Of a stretch of DNA of 43,487 nucleotides, positions 8,796 through 17,752 are shown piece by piece (within the stretch, counting starts at the first letter, position 1; the number at the start of each line of letters is the position of its first letter). The translations under genes and the position numbers were made by a program. This DNA comes from Bryobacterales bacterium (GTDB taxonomy: Bacteria; Acidobacteriota; Terriglobia; Bryobacterales; Bryobacteraceae). The notes beneath the pieces were generated by a model, which had not been told where the DNA came from, searched no databases, and saw only the letters and a program-made list of their open reading frames with translations. The stretch covers positions 1-43,487 of the forward strand of contig JADZCI010000139.1 in assembly GCA_020851655.1 (NCBI GenBank), given 5' to 3'.

Positions 8796-10481
8796 GTGTT
8801 CAGAATGCACCGCCTGGCCGTGGCTCTGGCGCTCACGGGTGGCTTCGCTTACGGTCAAGGGCGCGGCGCGCCGCTGATTGACATCCTGGCCCAGGAACTC
8901 ACCCGTAATTTTCAGGCGCTCAAGGCCAAAGGTGATCCGGCGCCCTACTTTATCGCCTACTCGGCGGTGGAATCGCAGACCGACGCCGTTTCCGCCAGCA
9001 TGGGCGCCCTGCTGCGCTCCAACCAGTCGCGTGACCGCTACTTCGATTGCTCGGTACGTGTCGGCACGCCGCAGTTCGACAATTATCACTTAGCCGATGG
9101 CGATCGCGCTCATTTCTCGCGGGCGACCGGACTCCCGCTCGACGACATCTCCGGCCCGGTGCGCCGGATTGTCTGGAAGGAGACAGACCGCGTCTACCAG
9201 GCCGCCGCGCAGCGGTTAATCCGCATCAAGACGCGCACGCAGATGAAGGCCGAACCGGCCGAGACGTCCGACGACTTCTCGGCGGAGGCGCCCGTGGCCG
9301 CAACCGAACCCGCGCCGGCCTACAATTTTCCCCGGGAGAAGTGGGAGGCGCGGCTGCGCAAGCTCTCAAGCGCGTTCAACGAATACCCGGGAATACTGAA
9401 CTCCGCCATTTCGGTCACTTCACAGCGCGACAACAAGATCTTCGTTAACACCGAGGGCACAAGACTGCAACACGGCTGGACAATGTCTCGCGTAACTTTG
9501 AGCGTGAGAGGAAAAGCCTCGGATGGCCAGGACCTCTCTCTGTTTGACAGCTTTGAAGCCGCCGATCCTTCGCGCTTGCCCTCGGACGAGACGCTGCGAG
9601 CCGCCGTTTCGAGCCTGGCGGAACGCTTTACAAAGCTGCAGCGGGCGCCGAACGCGGACCCGTACGTCGGACCCGCAATCTTGTCGGGACGCGCCGCGGC
9701 CGTGTTCTTCCACGAAATCTTCGGACACCGCATCGAGGGCCATCGCCAGAAGGACGAAGCCGAAGGCCAGACCTTTGCCAAACGCGTCGGAACCCCGATA
9801 CTGCCGGCGTTCCTGTCGGTCGTCTTCGACGCCACCAAACGCAGACAGGATTCAACGGACCTGATGGGAACTTACCGCTACGACGACGAAGGAGTCCGTG
9901 CGCGGCGGGTCACGCTGGTAGACAACGGAGTCTTGAAGGAGTTCCTCATGTCGCGCACGCCGATTCCGGGCTTCCCCAAGTCCAACGGCCACGGGCGCAA
10001 GGAAATCGGCCAGGAAGTGGTGTCACGCCAATCGAACCTGTTTGTCGAAACCGCCACCCGGGTTACTGACAGGGAACTGCGCGCCAAGCTGATTGACGAA
10101 GTCAAAAAGCAGAACAAGCCGTACGGACTTTATTTTGACCAGGTGACTGGAGGATTTACCACCACCGGCCGCAGGGGCTTGCAGGCATTCACCGTGATTC
10201 CGCTGGTGGTCTATCGTGTCTTCCCCGACGGCCGGCCCGATGAACTGGTGCGTGGCGTGGACATAGTCGGCACGCCGCTGACAAGTTTCGATAAGATTCT
10301 GGCCGCCAGTGACCAGCCTCAGGTCTTCAACGGCTACTGCGGCGCCGAGTCAGGCAACGTTCCGGTCTCGGCCATCAGCCCGGCTCTCCTGATTTCCGAG
10401 ATTGAGACGCAGCGCAAGGCGAACCCCGGTGACCGGCCGCCCTTCCTGCCAAGACCTACCGAGACTGGAGACGGCCTGTGA
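8796..10481 (+). CDS. exported TldD-like zinc metalloprotease
   Basis: Member of the TldD/PmbA peptidase family (U62), 561 residues. The active-site helix HEIFGH at residues 306-311, followed by RIEG, matches the TldD HExxxH zinc motif, and Cys515 in GYCGAESGNVPVS corresponds to the C-terminal cysteine metal ligand of TldD. Unlike cytosolic TldD, the N-terminus (MHRLAVALALTGGFAYGQ) is a signal peptide, so the protein is predicted to be exported. An insert at about 150-175 is rich in Ala, Pro and Glu. The start is either GTG 8796 or ATG 8805. The stop overlaps the ATG of the next gene (TGATG), a metal-site-less paralogue that is the likely partner subunit. Confidence 0.9.
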   Translation: MFRMHRLAVALALTGGFAYGQGRGAPLIDILAQELTRNFQALKAKGDPAPYFIAYSAVESQTDAVSASMGALLRSNQSRDRYFDCSVRVGTPQFDNYHLADGDRAHFSRATGLPLDDISGPVRRIVWKETDRVYQAAAQRLIRIKTRTQMKAEPAETSDDFSAEAPVAATEPAPAYNFPREKWEARLRKLSSAFNEYPGILNSAISVTSQRDNKIFVNTEGTRLQHGWTMSRVTLSVRGKASDGQDLSLFDSFEAADPSRLPSDETLRAAVSSLAERFTKLQRAPNADPYVGPAILSGRAAAVFFHEIFGHRIEGHRQKDEAEGQTFAKRVGTPILPAFLSVVFDATKRRQDSTDLMGTYRYDDEGVRARRVTLVDNGVLKEFLMSRTPIPGFPKSNGHGRKEIGQEVVSRQSNLFVETATRVTDRELRAKLIDEVKKQNKPYGLYFDQVTGGFTTTGRRGLQAFTVIPLVVYRVFPDGRPDELVRGVDIVGTPLTSFDKILAASDQPQVFNGYCGAESGNVPVSAISPALLISEIETQRKANPGDRPPFLPRPTETGDGL

Positions 10482-12295
10482 TGAAGTTGCAGACTTACGG
10501 AACGTGGTTGGCCCTCACGTTCCTGGTGATTCCTCGGGCCTCGGTGGCGCAGCAACCGGCGTCAGCGTCTCAACCCGCGCCCGCCGTGGCCAAGACCGTG
10601 ACGCTCAAAATGGACCCGCTCATGCGGGCCATGGCGGAGGAAATGTCGCGCGCGCCGAAGTTGCGTGTCCTCGATCCACTGTACTTTCTCGAGTACGGCG
10701 TCGATGACGCCGATCTCTACATGGTGGGCGCGTCGCTCGGCGCAACGACACGCGAATCGCGAAACCGGATCCGCGCGCTCCGCTTGACGGCGCGGGTCGG
10801 CGACCTGGTTTCAGACAACACCAACTCGATCTTCACCGACCTCTATTCCGGCGGACGGTACGATTCGGACTTCTTGCCCTTGGACGACAATGTCTACGCA
10901 CTGCGGCACGCCTTGTGGCTCGCCACCGACCGCGCCTATAAGGGTGCGTCGGAAGCCCGGTCCAGGAAGGCCGCGGCGCTGCGCGGGGTCACCGTGACCG
11001 ATCCCCTCCCGGATTTCTCTCCCGCCGCGATCAATCAGGTGGTTCAGGACGTCAAGCCGCTCAAGGCGGAGGATCCTCAATGGAGTCCCCGGGTCAAGAG
11101 TCTCTCGCTGGTGTATGCCGCCTATCCGCAAATCGCCTTGTCGAGCGTCGAGTATCAGGCGGGCGTCGGCGAATATTACTACATGAACTCCGAAGCGGCG
11201 GCGGCAAGAGTACCCGACCGTCTCTACATCCTGCAGACACGCGCTTCCATGCAGGCTTCCGATGGCAGCACGCTGTACGATGGCGCTTCCGTGCAATCGC
11301 TGGACGCCTCGCTGATGCCCTCCGACTCCGGACTGCGAACCGTGGTGGAAGACGTGGCCAGAAATTTGACGGCGCTCTCGGCGGCCCCGGTGGGTGACGA
11401 TTATACTGGCCCGGTGCTCTTTGAGCCGCGCGCGGCGGCGCAGATTTTCGCCGAGATCATCGGGACGTCGATTTCGGTGATGCGCCGTCCGGTGAGTGAT
11501 CCTGGCCGCGCGCTCCCCATTGCGCCCAGCGAGTTCGAGGGGCGCCTCGGCTCACGGGTCTTGCCTGAGTGGATGACCGTGAAGGACGAACCGTCGCAAG
11601 CGGACTGGAACGGGACGCCTTTGATCGGCAAGTTCGCCGTCGATTTGGAAGGCCAGATTCCGAAGCCCGTAACAGTCGTCGATAAAGGGGTCTTGAAGGC
11701 CTACATGATGACCCGCACGCCGGTTCGCGGCGCCAGCGAAACCAACGGGCACGCGCGTCTGCCGGGTCCGTTCGGCATGAAACTGGCCCGCTTCGGCAAC
11801 CTCTTTGTCACCGCTGAGCAAGCCGCGCCCATGTCCGACCTCAAGAAACGGATGCTGGAGATGGTCAAGCAGCAGGGCAAACCGTACGGCCTTCTTATCC
11901 GGAAAATGGACTTCCCTTCTTCGGCGCCGGCCGATGAACTGCGCCGTATCGCGGTTCGCAGTTCCCGCTCCGGGTCGCAGGGGCGGCCGGTGAGTTCGCC
12001 GGTCCTGGTGTACCGTGTTTATCCGGATGGCCGGGAGGAACTGGTGCGCGGAATGCGTTTCCGGAATCTCGGCGCGCGTTCGTTCCGCGACATTCTGATG
12101 GCGTCCTCGGAGCAGGCGCTGTTCGATTACCTCGAAAACGGCGCGCCGTTTGCGCTGATGGGCGGGGGAACCTTTGTGGTTGGCGCCGCGGTGGTCTCTC
12201 CCGGGATGCTCTTTGAGGAACTGGAACTGGAGCGTCCCAACGAAGACCGGCCCAAATTGCCAATCGTGCCAATGCCCGCTTTAGAGACACGATAG
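10481..12295 (+). CDS. exported TldE/PmbA-like partner lacking the metal site
   Basis: About 604 residues, homologous in layout to the preceding TldD-like protein. At the position of HEIFGH it reads AEIIGT (Ala324, Thr329 from ATG 10481), so both zinc histidines are gone, and the C-terminal cysteine segment is replaced by PFALMGGGTFVVG. Other TldD/PmbA landmarks persist: VTVVDKGVLKAYMMTRTP, SETNGHAR, QGKPYGLLI, PVLVYRVYPDGREELVRG. A signal peptide (TYGTWLALTFLVIPRASVAQ) predicts export. By analogy with the TldD/TldE heterodimer it is probably the non-catalytic subunit. An alternative GTG at 10478 would overlap the tldD-like stop; ATG 10481 shares one base with it. Confidence 0.83.
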   Translation: MKLQTYGTWLALTFLVIPRASVAQQPASASQPAPAVAKTVTLKMDPLMRAMAEEMSRAPKLRVLDPLYFLEYGVDDADLYMVGASLGATTRESRNRIRALRLTARVGDLVSDNTNSIFTDLYSGGRYDSDFLPLDDNVYALRHALWLATDRAYKGASEARSRKAAALRGVTVTDPLPDFSPAAINQVVQDVKPLKAEDPQWSPRVKSLSLVYAAYPQIALSSVEYQAGVGEYYYMNSEAAAARVPDRLYILQTRASMQASDGSTLYDGASVQSLDASLMPSDSGLRTVVEDVARNLTALSAAPVGDDYTGPVLFEPRAAAQIFAEIIGTSISVMRRPVSDPGRALPIAPSEFEGRLGSRVLPEWMTVKDEPSQADWNGTPLIGKFAVDLEGQIPKPVTVVDKGVLKAYMMTRTPVRGASETNGHARLPGPFGMKLARFGNLFVTAEQAAPMSDLKKRMLEMVKQQGKPYGLLIRKMDFPSSAPADELRRIAVRSSRSGSQGRPVSSPVLVYRVYPDGREELVRGMRFRNLGARSFRDILMASSEQALFDYLENGAPFALMGGGTFVVGAAVVSPGMLFEELELERPNEDRPKLPIVPMPALETR

Positions 12296-12310
12296 AAGCG
12301 CGGCCGGTGC

Positions 12311-14650
12311 GTGGGTGCGATGGGAATTTTATTTCGCACGGTTTGGCGTGAAGTAGCCGCCAGCGCGACGCTGGGCGCGGTCCTGTTTATTTTTGTCCTC
12401 TTCCTGCAGAAGGCCGGCCAGTTGTTTTCGATCCTCGTCAACAGCGGTGCCAAACCGCTCGCCGTCGGATACCTCTTCCTGCTGCTGCTGCCCGCAACCC
12501 TTCCGCTGACGTTGCCTCTCGGCGTGCTCGTCGGTACCCTCATCGGACTGAACCGCATGTCGAGCGACGGCGAAATCACGGCCCTGCGCGCCTCCGGCGT
12601 GCCCGGCAGGAAGGTCGCTTATCCGGTCCTCTGGTTCGCCTTCATCGCCATGGCGCTGACCGCTTACTGCTCGCTCTGGCTGACGCCGCACGCGATTCGC
12701 GAAACCTACCGGGTCCTCAACAAGGTGGCGGCCGAGCAACTCACCGCCGAAATCCAGCCCCGCGTTTTCGAAGAAAGTTTCCCGCGCATGGTCCTCTACG
12801 TGGGCGATGTGATTCCCACCAAGCCTGTCCGCTGGCGCACGGTTTTCATGGCCGACATGACACGTCCGGCGGAGCGCAAAAGCGGCGCAACGGACCGCGG
12901 AGAGGGCCCGCGAATCACGGTCGCCGCCGAAGCCATCGCCGAGCCGGATTCGGCCAAGAACCAGATTCAGCTTTCGCTTCTCAACGGCGCGTTTTATGAG
13001 CCGGGCAAGGAGCCACAGATCTATTACGACGGGAACTTCCCGAAAGGCGAGCAGTTGCTCGAATCCAAGCCTCCGGCCGAAAGACGAGCCAAGGAATACG
13101 TCGCCATGGATACGATTCCACTGGCAAAGGAACTCGGCGCCTCGGTTGATGCGCGCATCGAGTTCCACCAGCGTTTCGCCCTGCCCATCGCCTGTATTCT
13201 GCTGGCGCTGACCGGCATCCCACTCGGTGTTTCCTCGCGCAAGGGCGGCCGTTCCGGGGCATTCGTGATCACGGTGTTCTTCGCGTTCCTGTACTTCATG
13301 ACCCTGATCAGCCTGATCGGACTGGCGCGCGAAGGACGGCTTCCGGCCGAAGTCGCCGTATGGACCCCGAACCTGCTGTTTGGCATTGCCGGGATTGTCT
13401 TGTTTACGCGGCTCGAGCGGCCCGGCGACCGCGACGTGATCGGCGCCATCGGGTCGCGCGCCAGGGATCTGGGACTGCGCCTGCAGGCGCTCGTCCGGCG
13501 CGAACCCAAGGCCGGCGCGCCGGCTTCCACCGCTTCCACCCGGCGCTTGTTCCTGCTGCCGCAGGTTCTCGACGGGTTCATTCTCGGCGAGTTCTTCTTC
13601 TACCTGATTGTGCTGCTGGCCAGCTTCGTTCTCCTGACCGAAATCTTCAATTTCCTCGAGTTGCTGGGCGATGTCTTTCGCAATCAGATTCCGATTCGAA
13701 AGCTGTTCGTCTACCTGTTTTTCCTGACCCCGAAGCTGGTGTATGACGCCGCGCCGGTCAGCGTGCTGGTCGCGATCCTGGTGACCTTCGGCATCCTCAC
13801 CAAGAACAACGAGATTACGGCGCTGAAGGCGTGCGGCGTGAGCCTCTACCGGCTCTCGCTGCCCATTCTGATCGCCTGCGCGGTGATGAGCGCCGGGCTG
13901 TTCGCGTTCGACCACTACGTTGTACCTGAAGCCAACCTTATCCAGGATGCGCTTCGCAACGAGATCAAGGGACGCGCGGTCCAGACCTACCTGAACCCGA
14001 ATCGCAAGTGGGTTTTTGGCCACGGTTCGCGGATCTACTACTACCAACTGTTCGACCCGAATGAAGACATACTGGGCGGCGTCAGCGTCTTTCAACTGAA
14101 TCCCGCCACGTTCCGGCTGACGCGGCAGATCTATGCCGAGCGGGCGCGCTGGGAGCCCAAGCTCAAGACCTGGATCTTTCAAAACGGCTGGGCCAGAGAG
14201 TTCCCGTCGGGGCCATCCAGCTACAAGCCGTTTCTCAACCAGACTGCGACATTTGATGAACTGGACGAGTCGCCGGCCTACTTCCGGACAGAAGTGAAGA
14301 CGTACAAGCAGATGAACTACCGGCAGTTGGAAGAGTATATCGGCGAGATTCGCCAGCGCGGCTTCAACGTGATTCCGCTGGAAGTTCAGTATCACAAGAA
14401 ATTCTCGGTGCCTCTGTTTGTGCTGATCATGGCGCTGCTGTCGGCGCCGTTCGCGTTTCTGACCGGAAACCGCGGCGCCATGACCGGCGTCGGAATCAGT
14501 TTCGGCGCGGCGATCGCCTATTTTGCCGTGAACCAACTGTTCGAACAATTGGGCAACGTCAATCTGCTCCCGCCCGCCGTGGCGGCGTGGTCGCCGGACG
14601 CGATATTCGCTCTGACGGGGTTATATCTCATGACACGGATGCGGACGTGA
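12311..14650 (+). CDS. fused LptF-LptG lipopolysaccharide export permease
   Basis: A single 779-residue polypeptide containing two YjgP/YjgQ permease units. Half 1 (about 1-375) and half 2 (about 410-779) each show N-terminal membrane helices, a conserved cytosolic coupling segment (NRMSSDGEITALRASGVPGRK in part; KNNEITALKACGVSLYR), a periplasmic beta-jellyroll, and C-terminal helices. LptF and LptG are normally separate subunits of the LptB2FGC ABC transporter that extracts LPS from the inner membrane; here they are joined by a basic, alanine-rich linker at about 375-410. No frameshift or internal stop is involved. Start is GTG 12311 or ATG 12320. It follows the TldE-like gene by 15 bp, and its stop overlaps the next GTG (GTGA). 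Confidence 0.9.
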   Translation: MGAMGILFRTVWREVAASATLGAVLFIFVLFLQKAGQLFSILVNSGAKPLAVGYLFLLLLPATLPLTLPLGVLVGTLIGLNRMSSDGEITALRASGVPGRKVAYPVLWFAFIAMALTAYCSLWLTPHAIRETYRVLNKVAAEQLTAEIQPRVFEESFPRMVLYVGDVIPTKPVRWRTVFMADMTRPAERKSGATDRGEGPRITVAAEAIAEPDSAKNQIQLSLLNGAFYEPGKEPQIYYDGNFPKGEQLLESKPPAERRAKEYVAMDTIPLAKELGASVDARIEFHQRFALPIACILLALTGIPLGVSSRKGGRSGAFVITVFFAFLYFMTLISLIGLAREGRLPAEVAVWTPNLLFGIAGIVLFTRLERPGDRDVIGAIGSRARDLGLRLQALVRREPKAGAPASTASTRRLFLLPQVLDGFILGEFFFYLIVLLASFVLLTEIFNFLELLGDVFRNQIPIRKLFVYLFFLTPKLVYDAAPVSVLVAILVTFGILTKNNEITALKACGVSLYRLSLPILIACAVMSAGLFAFDHYVVPEANLIQDALRNEIKGRAVQTYLNPNRKWVFGHGSRIYYYQLFDPNEDILGGVSVFQLNPATFRLTRQIYAERARWEPKLKTWIFQNGWAREFPSGPSSYKPFLNQTATFDELDESPAYFRTEVKTYKQMNYRQLEEYIGEIRQRGFNVIPLEVQYHKKFSVPLFVLIMALLSAPFAFLTGNRGAMTGVGISFGAAIAYFAVNQLFEQLGNVNLLPPAVAAWSPDAIFALTGLYLMTRMRT

Positions 14651-17031
14651 CACGCCTGCTGGCCGGGCCTCCGGGTTCCGGCGCGCAGGCGGCGATTCAC
14701 TCCGAGATTCTTGCGCGCCTCGCCCGAGGGGACTCGCGGTTCCGCGTGCTGGTTCCCACCGCGGCCATGGCGCGCCAGGTCCGGGAGAGCCTGGCTTGCT
14801 CCGGGCGCGTCTTGCGCGCCGGCGCGGTGGCTACGATCGCCGAGTTTGTCGAGTCACTTAAGCCTGCCGCATCACAGCCCAGTCCGGCGGCGCATGAATA
14901 CCTGGTCCGCCAGGCGCTCAGCCGCCTGAACCTGGCGGAGTTTCGAGCTTTGGCGGCTTCGCCGGGATTGATCGCGACTTTGACGCGCGCACAGGAGGAG
15001 TTGTTCAATGCCGGATGCGACGCGCTGCGGCTCGAAGCCCTGGCCGGGATGGGTGTGCTGCGCGGGCGCGTTTGGCAGGCCTTTTTCGCCACTGCCGCCG
15101 AAGTGGAACAACAGATGCTGCGGCGCGGGTTCGCATTTCGCGCCAGCCGCGTCGCGGCCGCAACCAGCGCGCTCCGCCATGCGCCGCCCGCCGATGCCGG
15201 CGCCTATTACTGGGATGGGTTCTTTTCGTTGACGCTGGCCGAGCGTGAACTGGTCAAGGCCCTTGCCGCACGTTTCGATGTCACGGTGTCGATGCCGGAA
15301 TGGCCCGGGGCGGCTGCGACGCTGGCCAGTCTGACCGCGTCCGGTTTTCGCGTGGTGCGCCTCAGCGGCGCCGGACCAACGCCCGTCGAAGAACTTGTCG
15401 AAGGCGCGTCGATCGACGACGAGGTGGAGGAAATCGCGCTTCGCATCCGCGAATCCCACGCCCGCGGCCGCGCCTGGCGTGACATGCTGATCGTTCTGCG
15501 CACCGCCACGCCCTATCTGCCCCTGCTGAGAACGGCTCTGGCGCGCTTCGGGATCCCGGCGCGGCTGTACTTCACCAGCCCGCTGAGCCACTGGGGAGAG
15601 GCGCTTGGCGCGGCCCTGGCGGCCCCCTTGCCGGCCGAATCCGAGGTGCTGGCGTGGCAGCGGCGCGCGGCAATTGAGAGCGCTTCGCAGAGCGCCCTCG
15701 AGGATGCTCGCCAATGGTTGGATCCGGCGCCGGAATCGCTGGCGGAACTAGCGGTCAGGGCGCCGGAGTTCTTACGCAATACCCCGGTCCGGCCGCGGGA
15801 CGCCCGCCACGACGTGGTAAGCGTCGTGGACGTGTTCGAGGCGCGGCAGTGGTCCGTACCGGAGGTCTTTGTCTGTGGCCTGGAGGAGGGCCTGTTCCCG
15901 AAGCGCCCGGCGCCGGAGGCCCTGCTTACCGCCGCTGTCCGGAGGCGCCTTGCCGCGCAGGGGATTCCGGTCGACACGGATCTCGATCGTGCCCGGCAGG
16001 AGGATTTTCTGTTCGAGTTCGCACGCACGCGAGCGGCTGAGCGGCTGACGTTGAGTTGGCGCCGCTATGATGCCAGGGGCGAACCCGTCGAGCGTTCACG
16101 CTGGCTCGGCCAACTGGCGTCCCGTCCCGTTGTGGCAAGAGCGGTCCGTCTCAGACCTGTGGCCGTCCGGGAACCGGCAAGGCCTCCCGCGCTCCTGCAA
16201 GATGAGTCGCGCCGCGCGCTGCGAACGATTCATGCCCGGCTGCGGGCCACCGCGCTCGAAAGCTTCTTGCAGTGTCCGTTCCAGTTCTATGGCCGCTCGA
16301 CAATCGCCTTGAAGGCGTCGGCAGCCGAAGAAGATCCGCTGGAAGCCCGTGAACTCGGCACCGTGATTCATAAGGTGATCGCCGCCTGGTACAAGCGCCG
16401 CAACGCGTTCATCGAATTCCTGTTTGAAGCCGAATGGGCTGATTTTCTGACCGCCAGCGGGATCCCCCAGGGCTATCGCGCCGAGGTGGCTCGCAGCGCG
16501 CTGCTGCGATCGCTTTCAAACCTCGCCGCGGCGCCGCGAATCGAGCCCGGCTGGGCGATTGAAGTGGAACAGCCGGTGGCCATCGAGATGGAAGGCGTCC
16601 GGGTCCAGGGCCGGATCGACCGTTTCGATATCGGCCCGGAGAAGAGAGTCCGGGCGTACGACTTCAAGTACTCGGGAAAGGCGGGCGTTGACAAGCGGTT
16701 CCGGAAGACCGAGGAGGGGCTGTCCGTGCAAGGCGGCCTTTACCTGCTCGGCCTGAGCGAGAAGGGTTTCCGTCCGGAAGCCTTCGAGTTCGCCGCCTTG
16801 CGCGGAGAGATCACTTGGAGGGGTTGGTCCGGCCCCGAAATCGCGCCGCTGATGGCCCAGGCTGACGAGCGCTCGCGTTCGGCCATCTCCCGTATCCTGG
16901 CCGGTGAAATCCGCCCCGACCCGGCGGACAAGGACCTCTGCCGCTACTGCGACTTTCGCGATGCCTGCCGCTCGGCGGGCCGCGCCGCTGAGACTGTAAG
17001 AGGCGAGGCTTCCCGAGCACAGTCCGAATGA
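14647..17031 (+). CDS. AddB-like PD-(D/E)XK nuclease/inactivated helicase with Fe-S cluster motif
   Basis: A 794-residue protein resembling AddB of the AddAB recombination nuclease. N-terminal part: a P-loop-like GPPGSGAQ lacking the Walker lysine, then degenerate UvrD-like helicase regions (VVSVVDVFEARQWSVPEVFVCGLEEGLFP in part). C-terminal nuclease: His575 in GTVIHK, Asp658 in GRIDRFD, Asp672 and Lys674 in YDFKY. Four cysteines at 543, 765, 768 and 774 follow the C...C-x2-C-x5-C pattern of the AddB iron-sulfur staple. The start is GTG 14647, overlapping the LptFG stop; the longer upstream reading frame from 14587 would overlap lptFG by 64 bp. No addA gene follows in this window; the next genes are a VapBC module on the other strand. 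Confidence 0.85.
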   Translation: MTRLLAGPPGSGAQAAIHSEILARLARGDSRFRVLVPTAAMARQVRESLACSGRVLRAGAVATIAEFVESLKPAASQPSPAAHEYLVRQALSRLNLAEFRALAASPGLIATLTRAQEELFNAGCDALRLEALAGMGVLRGRVWQAFFATAAEVEQQMLRRGFAFRASRVAAATSALRHAPPADAGAYYWDGFFSLTLAERELVKALAARFDVTVSMPEWPGAAATLASLTASGFRVVRLSGAGPTPVEELVEGASIDDEVEEIALRIRESHARGRAWRDMLIVLRTATPYLPLLRTALARFGIPARLYFTSPLSHWGEALGAALAAPLPAESEVLAWQRRAAIESASQSALEDARQWLDPAPESLAELAVRAPEFLRNTPVRPRDARHDVVSVVDVFEARQWSVPEVFVCGLEEGLFPKRPAPEALLTAAVRRRLAAQGIPVDTDLDRARQEDFLFEFARTRAAERLTLSWRRYDARGEPVERSRWLGQLASRPVVARAVRLRPVAVREPARPPALLQDESRRALRTIHARLRATALESFLQCPFQFYGRSTIALKASAAEEDPLEARELGTVIHKVIAAWYKRRNAFIEFLFEAEWADFLTASGIPQGYRAEVARSALLRSLSNLAAAPRIEPGWAIEVEQPVAIEMEGVRVQGRIDRFDIGPEKRVRAYDFKYSGKAGVDKRFRKTEEGLSVQGGLYLLGLSEKGFRPEAFEFAALRGEITWRGWSGPEIAPLMAQADERSRSAISRILAGEIRPDPADKDLCRYCDFRDACRSAGRAAETVRGEASRAQSE

Positions 17032-17072
17032 GATAGAGGATTCTCTGGGCTCTGTGTGAGGATCAGGCGCTC

Positions 17073-17516
17073 TCAGCCTTTTCCGATTAAGACGACCGAA
17101 CCCGGCGTGGCGCCTCGTACGGACTTGGACGGAATCGACTGGTCAAAAGTGGCCAGACGCCCGTGGTTGCGGACTGCCAAACCCAACAGGTAAGTGTCGG
17201 TTAGCTGCCTGTGTCCGGGAACCAGTGCGAGGACAAACAATTCGTCATCCAGGAACGAAACGGAATCGTGCCAAAAGTGGTGGCCGGTTGCGCTGCAAAG
17301 ACTCTTGAGCCGGACTGCGACGGCTTGCGGAGAGGCTTGGACCGCCGTGTAGCTCGGGTGGCTCAGAACCCGAATGCAACCGTTCAGAGTGATGGGACAC
17401 GTCGCCCAACCGTGCCTCCGGTTCCTGCCGAACCAGTCGTGAGCCGCATCATGATTGACGTGGCTGGAGTCGAACAGCGCCACGAGGACATTGACGTCCA
17501 GAAGAGAGATACTCAC
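17073..17516 (-). CDS. vapC: PIN-domain toxin of a VapBC module
   Basis: Probable ribonuclease toxin, 147 residues. It has the PIN-domain acidic residues: LLDVNVLVALFD with Asp7, an Asn/Cys-rich ITLNGCIRVLS segment after the first half, and LTDTYLLGLAVRNHGRLATFD, which carries the second and third acidic positions. This arrangement matches the Mtu_PIN_fam (TIGR00028-like) group. Its ATG overlaps the stop of the upstream antitoxin gene by 4 bp (ATGA), typical of toxin-antitoxin operons. It is on the opposite strand to the AddB-like gene and ends 41 bp from it. The RNA target is unknown. Confidence 0.9.
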   Translation of the reverse strand: MSISLLDVNVLVALFDSSHVNHDAAHDWFGRNRRHGWATCPITLNGCIRVLSHPSYTAVQASPQAVAVRLKSLCSATGHHFWHDSVSFLDDELFVLALVPGHRQLTDTYLLGLAVRNHGRLATFDQSIPSKSVRGATPGSVVLIGKG

Positions 17517-17737
17517 TCGCCGTCTCTTAGCTTATTGACCAGTTCCAAGCAGGGTCTTTCATCGGACGGGCAAGGATCGAAGATCTGGACTCCGTTACGC
17601 ACCCTCGCCGGTGCTCTCGCATTCAAGGACTGCCGCGCCAGGTGAGAGACAACCTGTCCCAGAGAAGTCCGTTCCTGGCGAGCCAGTTCCCTCGCCATGG
17701 CGAGGACGTCATCGTCGAGTTCCAAGGTCGTACGCAC
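17513..17737 (-). CDS. vapB: ribbon-helix-helix antitoxin of a VapBC module
   Basis: A 74-residue antitoxin. Residues 1-45 (RTTLELDDDVLAMARELARQ in part, then TSLGQVVSHLARQSL) match a CopG/Arc ribbon-helix-helix DNA-binding fold; the C-terminal tail (DPCPSDERPCLELVNKLRDGE in part) would wrap around the toxin. GTG start at 17737, with stop overlapping vapC. A -10-like TAGGAT lies exactly 6 nt before the GTG and a perfect 12-bp inverted repeat lies just upstream, as expected for autoregulation. Confidence 0.88.
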   Translation of the reverse strand: MRTTLELDDDVLAMARELARQERTSLGQVVSHLARQSLNARAPARVRNGVQIFDPCPSDERPCLELVNKLRDGE

Positions 17738-17743
17738 ACCTGT

Positions 17744-17749
17744 ATCCTA
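17744..17749 (-). promoter_or_regulatory. -10-like element before vapB
   Basis: TAGGAT on the minus strand ends 6 nt before the vapB GTG. The inverted repeat at 17753-17783 would fall in its spacer and -35 region, so a bound antitoxin would block polymerase. Confidence 0.4.
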
Positions 17750-17752
17750 TCA

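Noticed and set aside
12329..14548. 739-codon minus-strand open frame
   Set aside because: Antisense shadow of the LptF-LptG fusion. Its product is a Glu/Gln/Arg/His-rich low-complexity sequence, as expected from the reverse of hydrophobic codons in GC-rich DNA.
14647..14700. GPPGSGAQ read as a functional ATP-binding P-loop
   Set aside because: The Walker A lysine is absent and AddB proteins are known to have non-functional helicase sites.
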